Made by a program: the position numbers and the translations under genes | Assembly: GCA_944323475.1 (NCBI GenBank) | Contig: CALUSQ010000020.1 | Span: 1-38,736, forward strand | Length of the DNA: 38,736 nt | Direction of reading: 5' to 3' | DNA from: Candidatus Gastranaerophilales bacterium | Lineage (GTDB): Bacteria; Cyanobacteriota; Vampirovibrionia; Gastranaerophilales; Gastranaerophilaceae | Shown here: positions 1 to 8,301 of the stretch, one piece after another | How the letters are laid out: each line of letters opens with the position of its first letter | Position numbering within the stretch: position 1 is the stretch's first letter | The notes under the pieces: model-generated | Seen by the model: the letters and a program-made list of their open reading frames with translations, nothing else | Database searches by the model: none | Told to the model about the DNA's origin: nothing

Positions 1-73
<73 letters not shown>

Positions 74-76
74 TTT

Positions 77-108
77 TAAAAAAGAAGGTGTTAAGCCTTC
101 TTTTTTTA
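77..108 (+). terminator. Rho-independent terminator after tRNA-Asn
   Basis: GAAGG and CCTTC pair around a short loop just after the tRNA CCA, flanked by an A-run and followed by seven or more T. This fits an intrinsic terminator for the tRNA transcript. Confidence 0.8.
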
Positions 109-167
109 TGCTTTTCATTTGTTGGAACTCTTACAATTCGAATTTTATTCTAAAATCCTCATATTTT

Positions 168-593
168 TTATTTTTCTTTATTCACTCCTTGTTTCCATAA
201 AATATGGTTATAAAACTCTTTGCCACAATTATTGGCATTTGCAATAACTTTAGAACACCCTAAACTGTTTCTACAAATAACTGAACCATCACTTAATAAT
301 TCATATACAATACTATTTTTTTCACCTTTTTTAGTTATTAAAATTTTATTCGGCAAAATTTGTTTCACCCAGTTTTCACTATTTAAAACATTCTCAAAAG
401 CTCTCAAATCATTGTTATTTGAATTAATTACATATGTCTTATTATAATTAGCTAAAGCATCTAAACCGTTCATCACAACAGGTTTAAGAGCTTCGGGTTC
501 AGTTACACTATTATTTTTAATAGAGTTATCTTTAACTGTATCAACTGAACCTACATAATTAACAGGTATAAAATTAAGATATTGCTTATACAT
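168..593 (-). CDS. Hypothetical protein
   Basis: I do not recognise this 141-residue polar, Asn-rich product. It has no signal peptide or membrane segment and three Cys in its C-terminal half (around CRNSLGC and NNCGK). The start is placed at the second ATG (593) because GGAAG lies eight bases upstream; an ATG at 608 would add five residues but has no ribosome-binding site. The N-terminus (MYKQYLNFIPVNYVGS) is short, hydrophobic and Asn-containing, faintly like the FG-type N-termini elsewhere in the window. It is an isolated single gene on the minus strand between two tRNA genes. Confidence 0.55.
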   Translation of the reverse strand: MYKQYLNFIPVNYVGSVDTVKDNSIKNNSVTEPEALKPVVMNGLDALANYNKTYVINSNNNDLRAFENVLNSENWVKQILPNKILITKKGEKNSIVYELLSDGSVICRNSLGCSKVIANANNCGKEFYNHILWKQGVNKEK

Positions 594-714
594 TTTAAAC
601 ACTTCCATTAAACACTATATTTATATAAACAAAATTATTAATTTTATATTGATATTTTTTTTAATATTTTTAAAATAATTTAATATTTACACTTAAATAA
701 ATATAAACTCTTTA

Positions 715-742
715 TTGATATTCTTTTTCAAAGTGCTAAAAT
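715..742 (+). promoter_or_regulatory. Promoter of tRNA-Gln(CTG)
   Basis: A -35 TTGATA (715-720), a 16-bp spacer and an extended -10 TGCTAAAAT (734-742) lie so that transcription would start about seven bases before the tRNA 5' end. Confidence 0.7.
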
Positions 743-755
743 ATGTTTGTATTCT

Positions 756-829
756 TCCGGGATCGTCTAACGGCAGGACAGGTGACTCTGGATCATCTAA
801 TCGTGGTTCGAATCCATGTCCCGGAGCCA
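756..829 (+). tRNA. tRNA-Gln(CTG)
   Basis: Acceptor strands TCCGGGA and TCCCGGA pair, followed by G and an encoded CCA (827-829). The anticodon stem GGTGA/TCATC encloses CTCTGGA, so the anticodon is CTG (788-790), reading CAG. The T loop TTCGAAT is canonical. A second Gln isoacceptor (TTG) closes the window. Confidence 0.95.
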
Positions 830-839
830 TTGATTACTA

Positions 840-935
840 TTCTTTCCTCTTGCTTTGATTCTCACCGATTCGCATTGCTGTTGGCAATGCTCACTTGGTT
901 CTACTCTTTCGAGTACCCTCATCTGTATAACTGAA
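840..935. other. GC-richer hairpin block downstream of tRNA-Gln
   Basis: This stretch is clearly GC-richer than its AT-rich surroundings. It contains a perfect 7-bp hairpin GCATTGC-TGTTG-GCAATGC (872-890) and a 5-bp hairpin TACTC-TTTC-GAGTA (902-915). Read on the minus strand, the second is capped by GAAA, a GNRA tetraloop. There is no T-run directly after the hairpins and no convincing ORF. It may be a structured RNA, or a trailer of the tRNA transcript ending near the later T-run at 937-946. The strand is undecided. Confidence 0.4.
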
Positions 936-1041
936 AAACTTTTTTAAATTATATAAAGAACCCTTAGATTAATAGCAAAAAGTTTTATGTCTGCACTTTT
1001 TAAATTTTGGAAGTATTACAAAATAAAAAGAATATTTAATC

Positions 1042-1974
1042 ATGTATATTTATTCAATTTCACCCTCTATAATATCCCCAAATACAAATTTTTATTCAAA
1101 AAAAGCAATCAATTTTGGTTGTATTGAAAATAATGTACTAAAGAATCAAAACTCACAGCAAGCTACAGAAATTGGTAGAAAAATATTATCTAACAATACA
1201 GGAAAAATAGATATAGAATCATTACAGCCTTACTCGGAAGTTATGCTAAAACCCATGTATTCTGTTCCTCAATTCACGACAGAAACAGCTTGCATAGATT
1301 CACAAATGGATATAAACGGTAAAGTAGATAACATTGTTATATACATACCGGAGCTTTTCTCTGACACAAAAACAAGTAAAACTTTATATGTAATGAATTT
1401 TGCACATGAATATACACACTACCTTCAAATGAAAAATAAAGAAGATGCCAATCATTCGTTTTATAAAAATATGATTGAAAATGGCATTTGTATACCTGCA
1501 ACTATGCAGTACGTATATAATGTTGCAAATTTAAGTTACAAGTTTATTGGCAGAAATTTAAGAAACAAAGTAGTAGAGAATTTACTCGGTGAAGAAGGAA
1601 GAAACAGCTACGAAAAAACCGGTGGAATGATATTAACAAATGCAGAAATTACACAAGATAAAATAGCTCAATCACTGGGTTTTAAAGATGCTGAAGATTT
1701 TAAACAAAATTTTAAAAACAAATTCAGAAGCTTTGAAGTTCTTGCAATGAAATTATGTGGAGAATGCACTGAACTAAGAGATAAATACAGAAAAAATCCC
1801 GAAAAAACTCTTCAACTGGCAAAAGATATTATTATAAAATATTGCAAAGATTCTGCAAAAGATGAAAAAGAAGCTAATATAACAGAAAACAACATTGCAC
1901 ACATACAAGGCTTTACTGATAGAGCAAGTGAAATTTCATATAAATTTAATGCGCTTGTTGAAAGCGCATTATAA
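1042..1974 (+). CDS. HEXXH-motif putative zinc metalloprotease-like protein
   Basis: This 310-residue protein has HEYTH at residues 122-126 inside a hydrophobic helix (YVMNFAHEYTHYLQ), the classic gluzincin zinc-binding helix. The following Q (HExxHxxQ) is common in small bacterial HEXXH proteins. A third ligand is not certain; E147 in MIENG is a candidate. There is no signal peptide. The N-terminus (ISPSIISPNTN, then INFG at 23-26) resembles that of the 157-aa protein at 35674. It is a single gene with no strong SD, convergent with dapB. Catalytic activity is inferred only from the motif. Confidence 0.7.
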   Translation: MYIYSISPSIISPNTNFYSKKAINFGCIENNVLKNQNSQQATEIGRKILSNNTGKIDIESLQPYSEVMLKPMYSVPQFTTETACIDSQMDINGKVDNIVIYIPELFSDTKTSKTLYVMNFAHEYTHYLQMKNKEDANHSFYKNMIENGICIPATMQYVYNVANLSYKFIGRNLRNKVVENLLGEEGRNSYEKTGGMILTNAEITQDKIAQSLGFKDAEDFKQNFKNKFRSFEVLAMKLCGECTELRDKYRKNPEKTLQLAKDIIIKYCKDSAKDEKEANITENNIAHIQGFTDRASEISYKFNALVESAL

Positions 1975-1992
1975 AAAATATTTATAAAAAGC

Positions 1993-2775
1993 TTACATTA
2001 TTTTATCTAACCCATATATAAAATCATTGTGCTCAGATACATATTTTACCGCCAGTTTAACCCCAGCCATATAACATTGTCTGTCCATTGAATCATGACG
2101 TATAGTCAGTATTTGTCCTGAAGCACCAAAAATTACTTCTTGAGAAGCTATATAACCTGGCATCCTAACAGAATGAATACGGATATCAGAATATGATTTT
2201 CCACCTCTTGAACCTTGTATAGTTTCTATTTCAGGGCAGTTACCGTTTTCAAAAGTCATTTTACCTGTCTCTGACATCATCAAGGCTGTTTTTATTGCCG
2301 TACCGGATGGTGCATCTTTTTTCTGATTGTGATGAAGTTCAATTATTTCAGCATTATCAAAATATTTTGCAGCTTGTTGAGCAAATTTCATCATAAGAAT
2401 TGCACCAGTAGAAAAATTTGGTGCAATAAGACAACCTAGACCCTTTTCATTTGCCAAATCTTTTAATTCATTTATTTGTTCATCAGAAAGACCTGTAGTC
2501 CCAATAACAGGTCTAACACCGTTTTCCAAACATATTTTAGCATTTTCAAATACATTTTTTGGCTGGGTAAAATCAACCATAACATCCGGTTTGTGAATCA
2601 AAATTGCTGATTTCAAATCGCCTACCACTCGGACCTCCGATTGAGGGCATACTTCAAGATCAATTTGGTTTATATCAACAGCACAAACAAGCTCCAAATC
2701 TTTATCAGCACATACAGCTTTTACAACTTCTTGCCCCATTTTGCCCATTGCGCCACAAACACCAACTTTTATCAT
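1993..2775 (-). CDS. dapB: 4-hydroxy-tetrahydrodipicolinate reductase
   Basis: DapB reduces 4-hydroxy-tetrahydrodipicolinate with NAD(P)H in the lysine/meso-diaminopimelate pathway. The 260-residue length is typical. The N-terminal dinucleotide-binding loop is GVCGAMGKMG (5-14). The family signature ELHHNQKKDAPSGTA (146-160) carries the catalytic His and Lys and the DAPSGTA substrate loop, and GTTG lies at 92-95. It is transcribed alone, divergently from the STAND/TPR gene, with about 96 bp shared between them. Confidence 0.97.
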   Translation of the reverse strand: MIKVGVCGAMGKMGQEVVKAVCADKDLELVCAVDINQIDLEVCPQSEVRVVGDLKSAILIHKPDVMVDFTQPKNVFENAKICLENGVRPVIGTTGLSDEQINELKDLANEKGLGCLIAPNFSTGAILMMKFAQQAAKYFDNAEIIELHHNQKKDAPSGTAIKTALMMSETGKMTFENGNCPEIETIQGSRGGKSYSDIRIHSVRMPGYIASQEVIFGASGQILTIRHDSMDRQCYMAGVKLAVKYVSEHNDFIYGLDKIM

Positions 2776-2836
2776 ATCATTATCCTTTCTTTTGTATTTT
2801 AAATTACCAAAAGAGTATTATCATTTATATTGTCCA

Positions 2837-2842
2837 TATAAT
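2837..2842 (+). promoter_or_regulatory. -10 box of the STAND/TPR-rsmG operon
   Basis: A perfect TATAAT lies 30 bases before the ATG at 2872, in the divergent intergenic region with dapB. I cannot identify a good -35 at 16-18 bp, so the assignment rests on the -10 only. Confidence 0.4.
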
Positions 2843-2871
2843 TATAGCCGAAATATGGTAATATAAATAAT

Positions 2872-5250
2872 ATGAATCAATTTATGTTTGAAACAAAAAA
2901 AATATCTGAATTACAAGATTTCTACAATTCAGCTTATAATGGTATTTGTTTTGTAGAAGGTAAATCAGGATATTTTAAAACCCCTATTGTCAATTCATCA
3001 TTGCAAACACTTGATGATGAATATCTTGTTTTTAAAATCAAATGCTTTGAAAGTACAACTCTTGATGATATTTTTCTCATACTTTTAGAAGATATTAAAA
3101 AATATTCACACCAAAAGAAAATTTTACTTTCAAAAATAGAAACAAAATCAATATCACAAAGAATTTTGCATTATTTAAGTCATATAAACTCACAAACAAT
3201 TATTATAATTGATTCGCTACAAAATATTTTTGATAAAACAGATGCAGAAGAAAAAGAAGAAATACTGCGTTTTATAAGTCACATAAACTCAATGAACAAA
3301 TTCAAAATTGTTCTTATTTCAACATTTTTTCCGGCAGACATATCTCAACAACTCGAAATCAATACAATTTCAAAGCAATTAGTAATAAAAACAGAACCAT
3401 TTACAAAATCACAAACAAAACATTATTTTGAATCACAAGGGATAAATAATCCTCAAGAGCTATTTGAACAATTTTATGAAAAAATATCAGGCAATCCTTC
3501 TTATATTTACATAACTGCAAACATAATAAACACACTTGGAATATCCTTACAAAATCTATTAAATGAATATTCTTCAAAAAAATGTTCATTTGAAGATTTT
3601 TTATTACAAAAATTGATAACATTTGTTCCAGAAAATGTAAAAAAATCACTTAATACATTATCCTTTTTTAATGGTGGTCTACCCAAAGATTTTCTTATAA
3701 AAAATAATCTTTTTACAAAAGAACAAATAATTTATATGCTTGAGAAAGGTATTTTAAATGAAGAGTATGGACTCATTTATTTAAAAAGTTATCTCAAAAA
3801 ATATTTGCAAAAATCAGTTTCGACATTTGATAAAAACAGAATCCACATTTTATGGAGAGACTTTTATCTATCACAATTGCCCGCAAAGCCAAGTGACAGA
3901 ATCGTATTAATCTCAAGAAATACAATGAGAGCGCAAATTGAATACCATGGCTCCTTCGTAATACAACAAAAATCAACAGAAACAGATTCTGCAGATATGT
4001 CTTTGCTTAGTTACCTTAACAGTAATCTTACAGCTTGGAACATAAAAAACACAAATATAGACGAAGAAGAAAAACAAGAAGAAACTACAGAAAAACAAAG
4101 GCCAAAGCCACCAAAAAGTTTAGAAAACAAATTTAAACCCAAAGACGGTCTTGAAAAATATGAACTGACAAAAGATGAAATTGCTCTTTTGAGTGTACCT
4201 ATTGATTTACATCAAATAAAAGAGAAAAATGCAAGAGAATTTCTGGCAAGAACATTTGAACAAAAAGAAGCACTAAAAAAACAATCTGAAAAAACTATAC
4301 AAGAACTTCTTGAGCAAGCACAAGAATTTGAAAAAGTACATGATTATGAAAACGCTGCAGCTTTATATCTCAAAGCATACAATAGCAAAACAGATGTACA
4401 ATACAAAGAATTTATAGCAATCATTCTTGAAAACCTTGCTATATGTTGTCTAAAAATGAATAAAACAACTGAAGCAATTGATTTTTATAATAAACTTATC
4501 GAACTGTATACTGAGAATAACGAAATTGAAAAAATCAATGAAATTAGACTTGAAATTGCTAAAATATATAAACTAACATACAAAACAAGCCACGCAAAAT
4601 TAATTTACGAAAACTTTATAAAACAAAAAACTCCTGCCTCAGATAAAATAGTTCTAAAATCATATATCGAGCTTGCAGAAATAGAAGAAGATGTAACAAA
4701 TACAGAAAAAGCAATAGAATACTACAAAAAAGCATTTTCGCTTTTTGAAAATTACAAAGAAGACAAAACACTATATGAATCTGTTGCCGAAGCATATTTT
4801 AAATATGCTTTGATATTAGACGATTTTCATCAAACACAATCAGCTCTTGATTATTACCAAAGATGCATTCGCTTGTCTGAGAAACCAAGTATATACCTAT
4901 CTTCATCTTACACTAACGTAGGCGAAATATTAAAAGAAACAGGCAATATTCAAAAATCAATTGAATATTACAAACTTGGACTAAAAACAGATATAGAACA
5001 ATCTAACTATGAAGGAATATACTACACTTGCCGAAAAATAGCACAAGCTTACGAGAAAATAGACAAAACTCAAGTTCTAAATTGGCTTTTAAAATCTCTA
5101 TCAGCAGCCAAAAGGACAAAAGACAAGCTTTATATTTCTAATGCATATAAAGAAATAGGTGACTATTATTCAATGCATAATAATGAAGAAAAAGCTAAAA
5201 AAGCATATAACTTGTACAAAAAAAATGATATTTCTAATCAGGAGCAATAA
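2872..5250 (+). CDS. STAND-like NTPase with C-terminal TPR repeats
   Basis: The 792-residue product has an N-terminal NTPase-like half and a TPR C-terminal half. A P-loop-like segment at 30-37 (GKSGYFKT) keeps the terminal KT but has Phe where Walker A normally has Gly. A Walker B-like strand TIIIID ends at D114 and a later strand is FKIVLIST. SGNP at 206-209 resembles the GxP motif of STAND/MalT-type ATPases. A charged, low-complexity stretch (about 400-440) leads to TPRs from about 485 to 790. There is no signal peptide. Its stop overlaps the rsmG ATG (TAATG). ATP binding is uncertain because of the degenerate P-loop; a signalling or scaffold role is inference. Confidence 0.75.
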   Translation: MNQFMFETKKISELQDFYNSAYNGICFVEGKSGYFKTPIVNSSLQTLDDEYLVFKIKCFESTTLDDIFLILLEDIKKYSHQKKILLSKIETKSISQRILHYLSHINSQTIIIIDSLQNIFDKTDAEEKEEILRFISHINSMNKFKIVLISTFFPADISQQLEINTISKQLVIKTEPFTKSQTKHYFESQGINNPQELFEQFYEKISGNPSYIYITANIINTLGISLQNLLNEYSSKKCSFEDFLLQKLITFVPENVKKSLNTLSFFNGGLPKDFLIKNNLFTKEQIIYMLEKGILNEEYGLIYLKSYLKKYLQKSVSTFDKNRIHILWRDFYLSQLPAKPSDRIVLISRNTMRAQIEYHGSFVIQQKSTETDSADMSLLSYLNSNLTAWNIKNTNIDEEEKQEETTEKQRPKPPKSLENKFKPKDGLEKYELTKDEIALLSVPIDLHQIKEKNAREFLARTFEQKEALKKQSEKTIQELLEQAQEFEKVHDYENAAALYLKAYNSKTDVQYKEFIAIILENLAICCLKMNKTTEAIDFYNKLIELYTENNEIEKINEIRLEIAKIYKLTYKTSHAKLIYENFIKQKTPASDKIVLKSYIELAEIEEDVTNTEKAIEYYKKAFSLFENYKEDKTLYESVAEAYFKYALILDDFHQTQSALDYYQRCIRLSEKPSIYLSSSYTNVGEILKETGNIQKSIEYYKLGLKTDIEQSNYEGIYYTCRKIAQAYEKIDKTQVLNWLLKSLSAAKRTKDKLYISNAYKEIGDYYSMHNNEEKAKKAYNLYKKNDISNQEQ

Positions 5251-5960
5251 TGGACACGAATATCATAGAAAAAAATTTGCCATTAAAACTTAATAAAAAA
5301 TCTTTAGAAAATTTTGAAAATTTTGCACAACTATTCAAAATATATAATTCTCATACAAACCTAATTAGCAAAAATGATGAAAAAAATCTTTTTGAAAAAC
5401 ATATTTACGACTCATTGTGTATAAGTTTATTCATAAATAAATATATTAAAGAAGACTCAATAAAAATACTTGATATTGGAACAGGTGGCGGATTTCCTTC
5501 TATTCCAGTAGCAATTGCTTATAACACTTTTCAAATATATCCGCTTGATTCAATTGCAAAAAAAATAGGATTTATTGAACTTGTACAAAAAGAACTGCGA
5601 CTTGATAACCTTCACCCTATATGCAAAAGAGTCGAAGAACTACCGCAAAATTCAAGAGAAAGCTTTGATATCGTAACCTCAAGAGCAGTTGCACCTTTGA
5701 ATATACTTTTGGAATATGCAATACCATTTGTAAAAAATAATGGATATTTTGTAGCTTTTAAATCAAAAAACTCAGACAATGAAATAAATACAGCTCAAAA
5801 TGCACTAAAAATATTAAATTCTAAAATTATAGCAAGAATAAAATATAATCTCCCAACAGAACAACTATTTTCTCGGGAATTGTTAATAATAAAAAAAGAA
5901 AAAAACACACCCTCTATATATCCAAGAAAATCAGGGCAAGCAAAGAAAAATCCTTTATAG
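5250..5960 (+). CDS. rsmG: 16S rRNA (guanine-527-N7) methyltransferase RsmG
   Basis: RsmG (GidB) methylates N7 of G527 in 16S rRNA using SAM. The SAM-binding motif I is DIGTGGGFP (75-83), followed by family segments SRAVAPLN and a Lys-rich C-terminus. The length of 236 is normal. The ATG shares its A with the stop of the upstream TPR gene, so translation is probably coupled. In many bacteria rsmG lies near parAB; here it follows a STAND/TPR gene instead. Confidence 0.95.
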   Translation: MDTNIIEKNLPLKLNKKSLENFENFAQLFKIYNSHTNLISKNDEKNLFEKHIYDSLCISLFINKYIKEDSIKILDIGTGGGFPSIPVAIAYNTFQIYPLDSIAKKIGFIELVQKELRLDNLHPICKRVEELPQNSRESFDIVTSRAVAPLNILLEYAIPFVKNNGYFVAFKSKNSDNEINTAQNALKILNSKIIARIKYNLPTEQLFSRELLIIKKEKNTPSIYPRKSGQAKKNPL

Positions 5961-6058
5961 AAATCCTTGTTAAGAAATGTTAACAAATTCCTTGTTTTAA
6001 GCAATTATTTACTTAGTATATACTTTATATATTTAAGAGTAAAAACATTGAGGATTTC

Positions 6059-7150
6059 ATGGGTATTCAAGTTACAAAAACTGAATCAGGATGGCAAATT
6101 ACCAAAGATGGTAATACCTTCACCATTACCGATAAAAACAAAAACGGTAGATGGGATGGTGATGAGCTTGCAAAATCCTTATCCGGTAGCGGATATTTGA
6201 ATGCAGATGAAACATATGAATTTCAATACAAAATTGCCCAAATGAGCGGCGGTGTAACAGCAGAAGAAATGGCTCAATATGCAGCCTATCAAGAAGCTAA
6301 AAAAGCAGCACAAGAAAAAAAAGAACGCATAGAAGAATATAAATTACAGGCTTTTGAGCAAACAAGACCTAAAAAAACAAGTGTATGGCAAAAAATAGCA
6401 ATGGGGTCTATGATTGCATTACCTGTTTTAAGCGGACTTTCTACTTTATTCAGTGCTTGGTCATACAATAATGGAAACTACAATGATACAGCATTAAGAG
6501 TAACAGGTGCAGCAACCAACACTATGTTCAGCCTAAGTGCAGTGTTGCCTATGCTTAGTGCAATGAACGGTACAAATATGTTCGCAAGTACAAATAACTA
6601 TAATCCAATGTACAATATAAATTTTGATAAAGTCATAGCTGACCAAGATGCTTATATAAACAATATGGCAGCAACTTATTCAAAAGCGCTTGGTGGTACT
6701 TCCACAAGTGAAAATAACGCAGATGCAGTAAAAGAAAAACAACAAGCAGCAAATAGAACTGCAGTAGAAGCAGCATACAAAAAATTAATGGAAACTTCTA
6801 AAGGAAAACTATTTTTAGATGAATCAAACAAAGAATATATTTCTGAAATGTACTTTGATAAAGAAGAATATACAGAAGAAGAAATGCAAAACATCGACAA
6901 CATAAGACAAGCTGCTTCTGTTCCATACAGACATATCACAAATGATGAGGCAGATAAAACAAAACTAACTCTAAAATATTCAGTTGCACTTCATGAATTA
7001 TTGAAAAATTATGAAGAAGCAAATGAAGCGAAGAAACCAGATATCATTAGTGATGCAAACTATACATCAATAAAAGCAATGCTTGCAAAAGAAACATTAA
7101 CAGAAGCAGAAATTGAAAAACTTAAAGAAATTATAAAAAAACCTATATAA
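6059..7150 (+). CDS. EF-hand-like membrane protein, unknown function
   Basis: The 363-residue protein starts with an EF-hand-type calcium loop at 25-36 (DKNKNGRWDGDE), with acidic or Asn ligands at loop positions 1, 3, 5, 9 and 12. A charged Ala/Glu/Lys coiled-coil-like helix (about 68-100) follows, then two hydrophobic segments (about 113-133 and 150-170) separated by a short Asn/Tyr loop. The C-terminal 190 residues are polar and helical. There is no cleavable signal. The start is supported by AGGA five bases upstream. A strong terminator follows at once, so it is monocistronic. The family is unrecognised. Confidence 0.7.
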   Translation: MGIQVTKTESGWQITKDGNTFTITDKNKNGRWDGDELAKSLSGSGYLNADETYEFQYKIAQMSGGVTAEEMAQYAAYQEAKKAAQEKKERIEEYKLQAFEQTRPKKTSVWQKIAMGSMIALPVLSGLSTLFSAWSYNNGNYNDTALRVTGAATNTMFSLSAVLPMLSAMNGTNMFASTNNYNPMYNINFDKVIADQDAYINNMAATYSKALGGTSTSENNADAVKEKQQAANRTAVEAAYKKLMETSKGKLFLDESNKEYISEMYFDKEEYTEEEMQNIDNIRQAASVPYRHITNDEADKTKLTLKYSVALHELLKNYEEANEAKKPDIISDANYTSIKAMLAKETLTEAEIEKLKEIIKKPI

Positions 7151-7151
7151 T

Positions 7152-7180
7152 AAAAAAGACCTGAAATTCAGGTCTTTTTT
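7152..7180. terminator. Bidirectional terminator between convergent genes
   Basis: GACCTGAA (7158-7165) pairs with TTCAGGTC (7167-7174), flanked by A6 and T6, so it can stop the EF-hand gene from the left and the small Cys gene from the right. Confidence 0.9.
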
Positions 7181-7181
7181 A

Positions 7182-7358
7182 TTATGATTTTTTAGATAAT
7201 TGCAATTGTTTTTCTTTAATATCAAGTGCAGCATTGTGAGCAAGCAAATAAACAGAACAAGTCTTGTAGTTTTTGAGATACCAAGCACACTTTTCTTGTG
7301 CACAAACTATTTCGATGTCATTTCCTGCGCTCATAAGCGGACAAATTGGTATAGCCAT
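7182..7358 (-). CDS. Small four-cysteine protein downstream of the NfnA-like gene
   Basis: This 58-residue ORF begins MAIPICPLMSAGNDIEIVC and has Cys at 6, 19, 24 and 34, which suggests a zinc or Fe-S site. A strong ribosome-binding site (AGGAG, seven bases before the ATG) supports it as a real gene. Its ATG is 17 bases after the stop of the NfnA-like flavoprotein and a terminator follows directly, so the two form an operon. I do not recognise the family. A role as a redox partner or assembly factor for the flavoprotein is inference from position and cysteines. Confidence 0.8.
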   Translation of the reverse strand: MAIPICPLMSAGNDIEIVCAQEKCAWYLKNYKTCSVYLLAHNAALDIKEKQLQLSKKS

Positions 7359-7375
7359 TTCTATTCTCCTGATAA

Positions 7376-8224
7376 TTATTTTTGTAAACTTTCTCCTGCT
7401 TTTAAGAGATTGCAGTTTTCACTGCGTTTTTTTTCGTAATCTTTGTATATTCTGGTACGATTAATAACTTCATCAAAATCTATCTGATGAGCATCAAAAT
7501 CAGGTCCATCAACACAAGCAAATTTAACTTTTCCACCGACCGTGACACGACATGCACCACACATACCTGTACCATCTACCATAATCGGGTTCATGCTTGC
7601 TTCAGTTTTTATTCCTTTATCACGAGTAAGATTTGCAACAGCTCTCATCATTGGCATAGGCCCAACAGCAATAGCATAATCTACTTTTTCTTTGCTCATA
7701 ATATCTTCTAAAACGCCTGTAACAAAGCCTTTGGTACCCAATGTACCATCATCTGTAGTGATAAATAATTCAGAACAAGCATCTTTCATTTTATCTTGCC
7801 AAAAAATCAAGTCTTTTGTTCTTGCACCCATAATCATATAAACTTTGTTACCCGCTTCTTTAAAAGCTTTTGATATCAAATAGCATGGTGCAGCACCATA
7901 ACCACCAGCAAGACATACTACGGTACCGTATTTTTCGATATGAGTAGGTTTTCCCAAAGGACCGACAATATCTGTCAACTCATCACCAACTTGTAATTGT
8001 GCCAATTGTTTTGTTGTATAACCAACAGCCATAAATACAATTGTCAACTCACCTTTTTCTCTGTCAAAATCGGCAATAGTCAAAGGGACTCTTTCTCCGT
8101 CCTTTGATACTCTCAATATAATAAATTGTCCTGCTTTAGCATTTTTTGTAATATAAGGAGCATGAACAGTAAGCTCATACTGGTTAGGACATAATTCTTT
8201 TTTTCTTAAAATTTTGTATCCCAT
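7376..8224 (-). CDS. NfnA/PyrK-type FAD/NAD-binding [2Fe-2S] oxidoreductase subunit
   Basis: The 282-residue protein is of the ferredoxin-NADP reductase-like family that includes dihydroorotate dehydrogenase subunit PyrK and NfnA, the small subunit of ferredoxin-dependent transhydrogenase. The FAD-binding motif is RVPLTIAD (45-52) and the NAD site is LAGGYGAAP (105-113). The cluster motif has D217, C222, C225 and C237, matching the Asp-plus-three-Cys coordination known for NfnA. The expected large subunit (NfnB, glutamate synthase small-subunit-like) is not adjacent; instead a 58-aa Cys protein follows. A promoter upstream separates it from the atp cluster. NfnA and SudB-like functions cannot be told apart here. 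Confidence 0.88.
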   Translation of the reverse strand: MGYKILRKKELCPNQYELTVHAPYITKNAKAGQFIILRVSKDGERVPLTIADFDREKGELTIVFMAVGYTTKQLAQLQVGDELTDIVGPLGKPTHIEKYGTVVCLAGGYGAAPCYLISKAFKEAGNKVYMIMGARTKDLIFWQDKMKDACSELFITTDDGTLGTKGFVTGVLEDIMSKEKVDYAIAVGPMPMMRAVANLTRDKGIKTEASMNPIMVDGTGMCGACRVTVGGKVKFACVDGPDFDAHQIDFDEVINRTRIYKDYEKKRSENCNLLKAGESLQK

Positions 8225-8259
8225 GTTTATTCTCTATAATATACTTCCTCTTGTATAAT

Positions 8260-8289
8260 ATTATACTGAAAAAGTTTTTATTGTGACAA
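8260..8289 (-). promoter_or_regulatory. Promoter of the NfnA-like/58-aa operon
   Basis: On the minus strand a -35 TTGTCA (8284-8289), an 18-bp spacer and a perfect -10 TATAAT (8260-8265) lie in the gap after atpG, giving the flavoprotein its own start about 30 bases before its ATG. Confidence 0.75.
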
Positions 8290-8301
8290 TGTGAATTTAA
8301 A

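Noticed and set aside
743..934. 63-residue plus-strand ORF
   Set aside because: It runs straight through tRNA-Gln(CTG); tRNA genes often give such false ORFs.
5961..6058. TGTTAACA palindrome and AT-rich stretch before the EF-hand gene, as a possible operator or promoter
   Set aside because: The palindrome is only eight bases and AT-only matches to -10 boxes are expected by chance; spacing to any -35 was poor.
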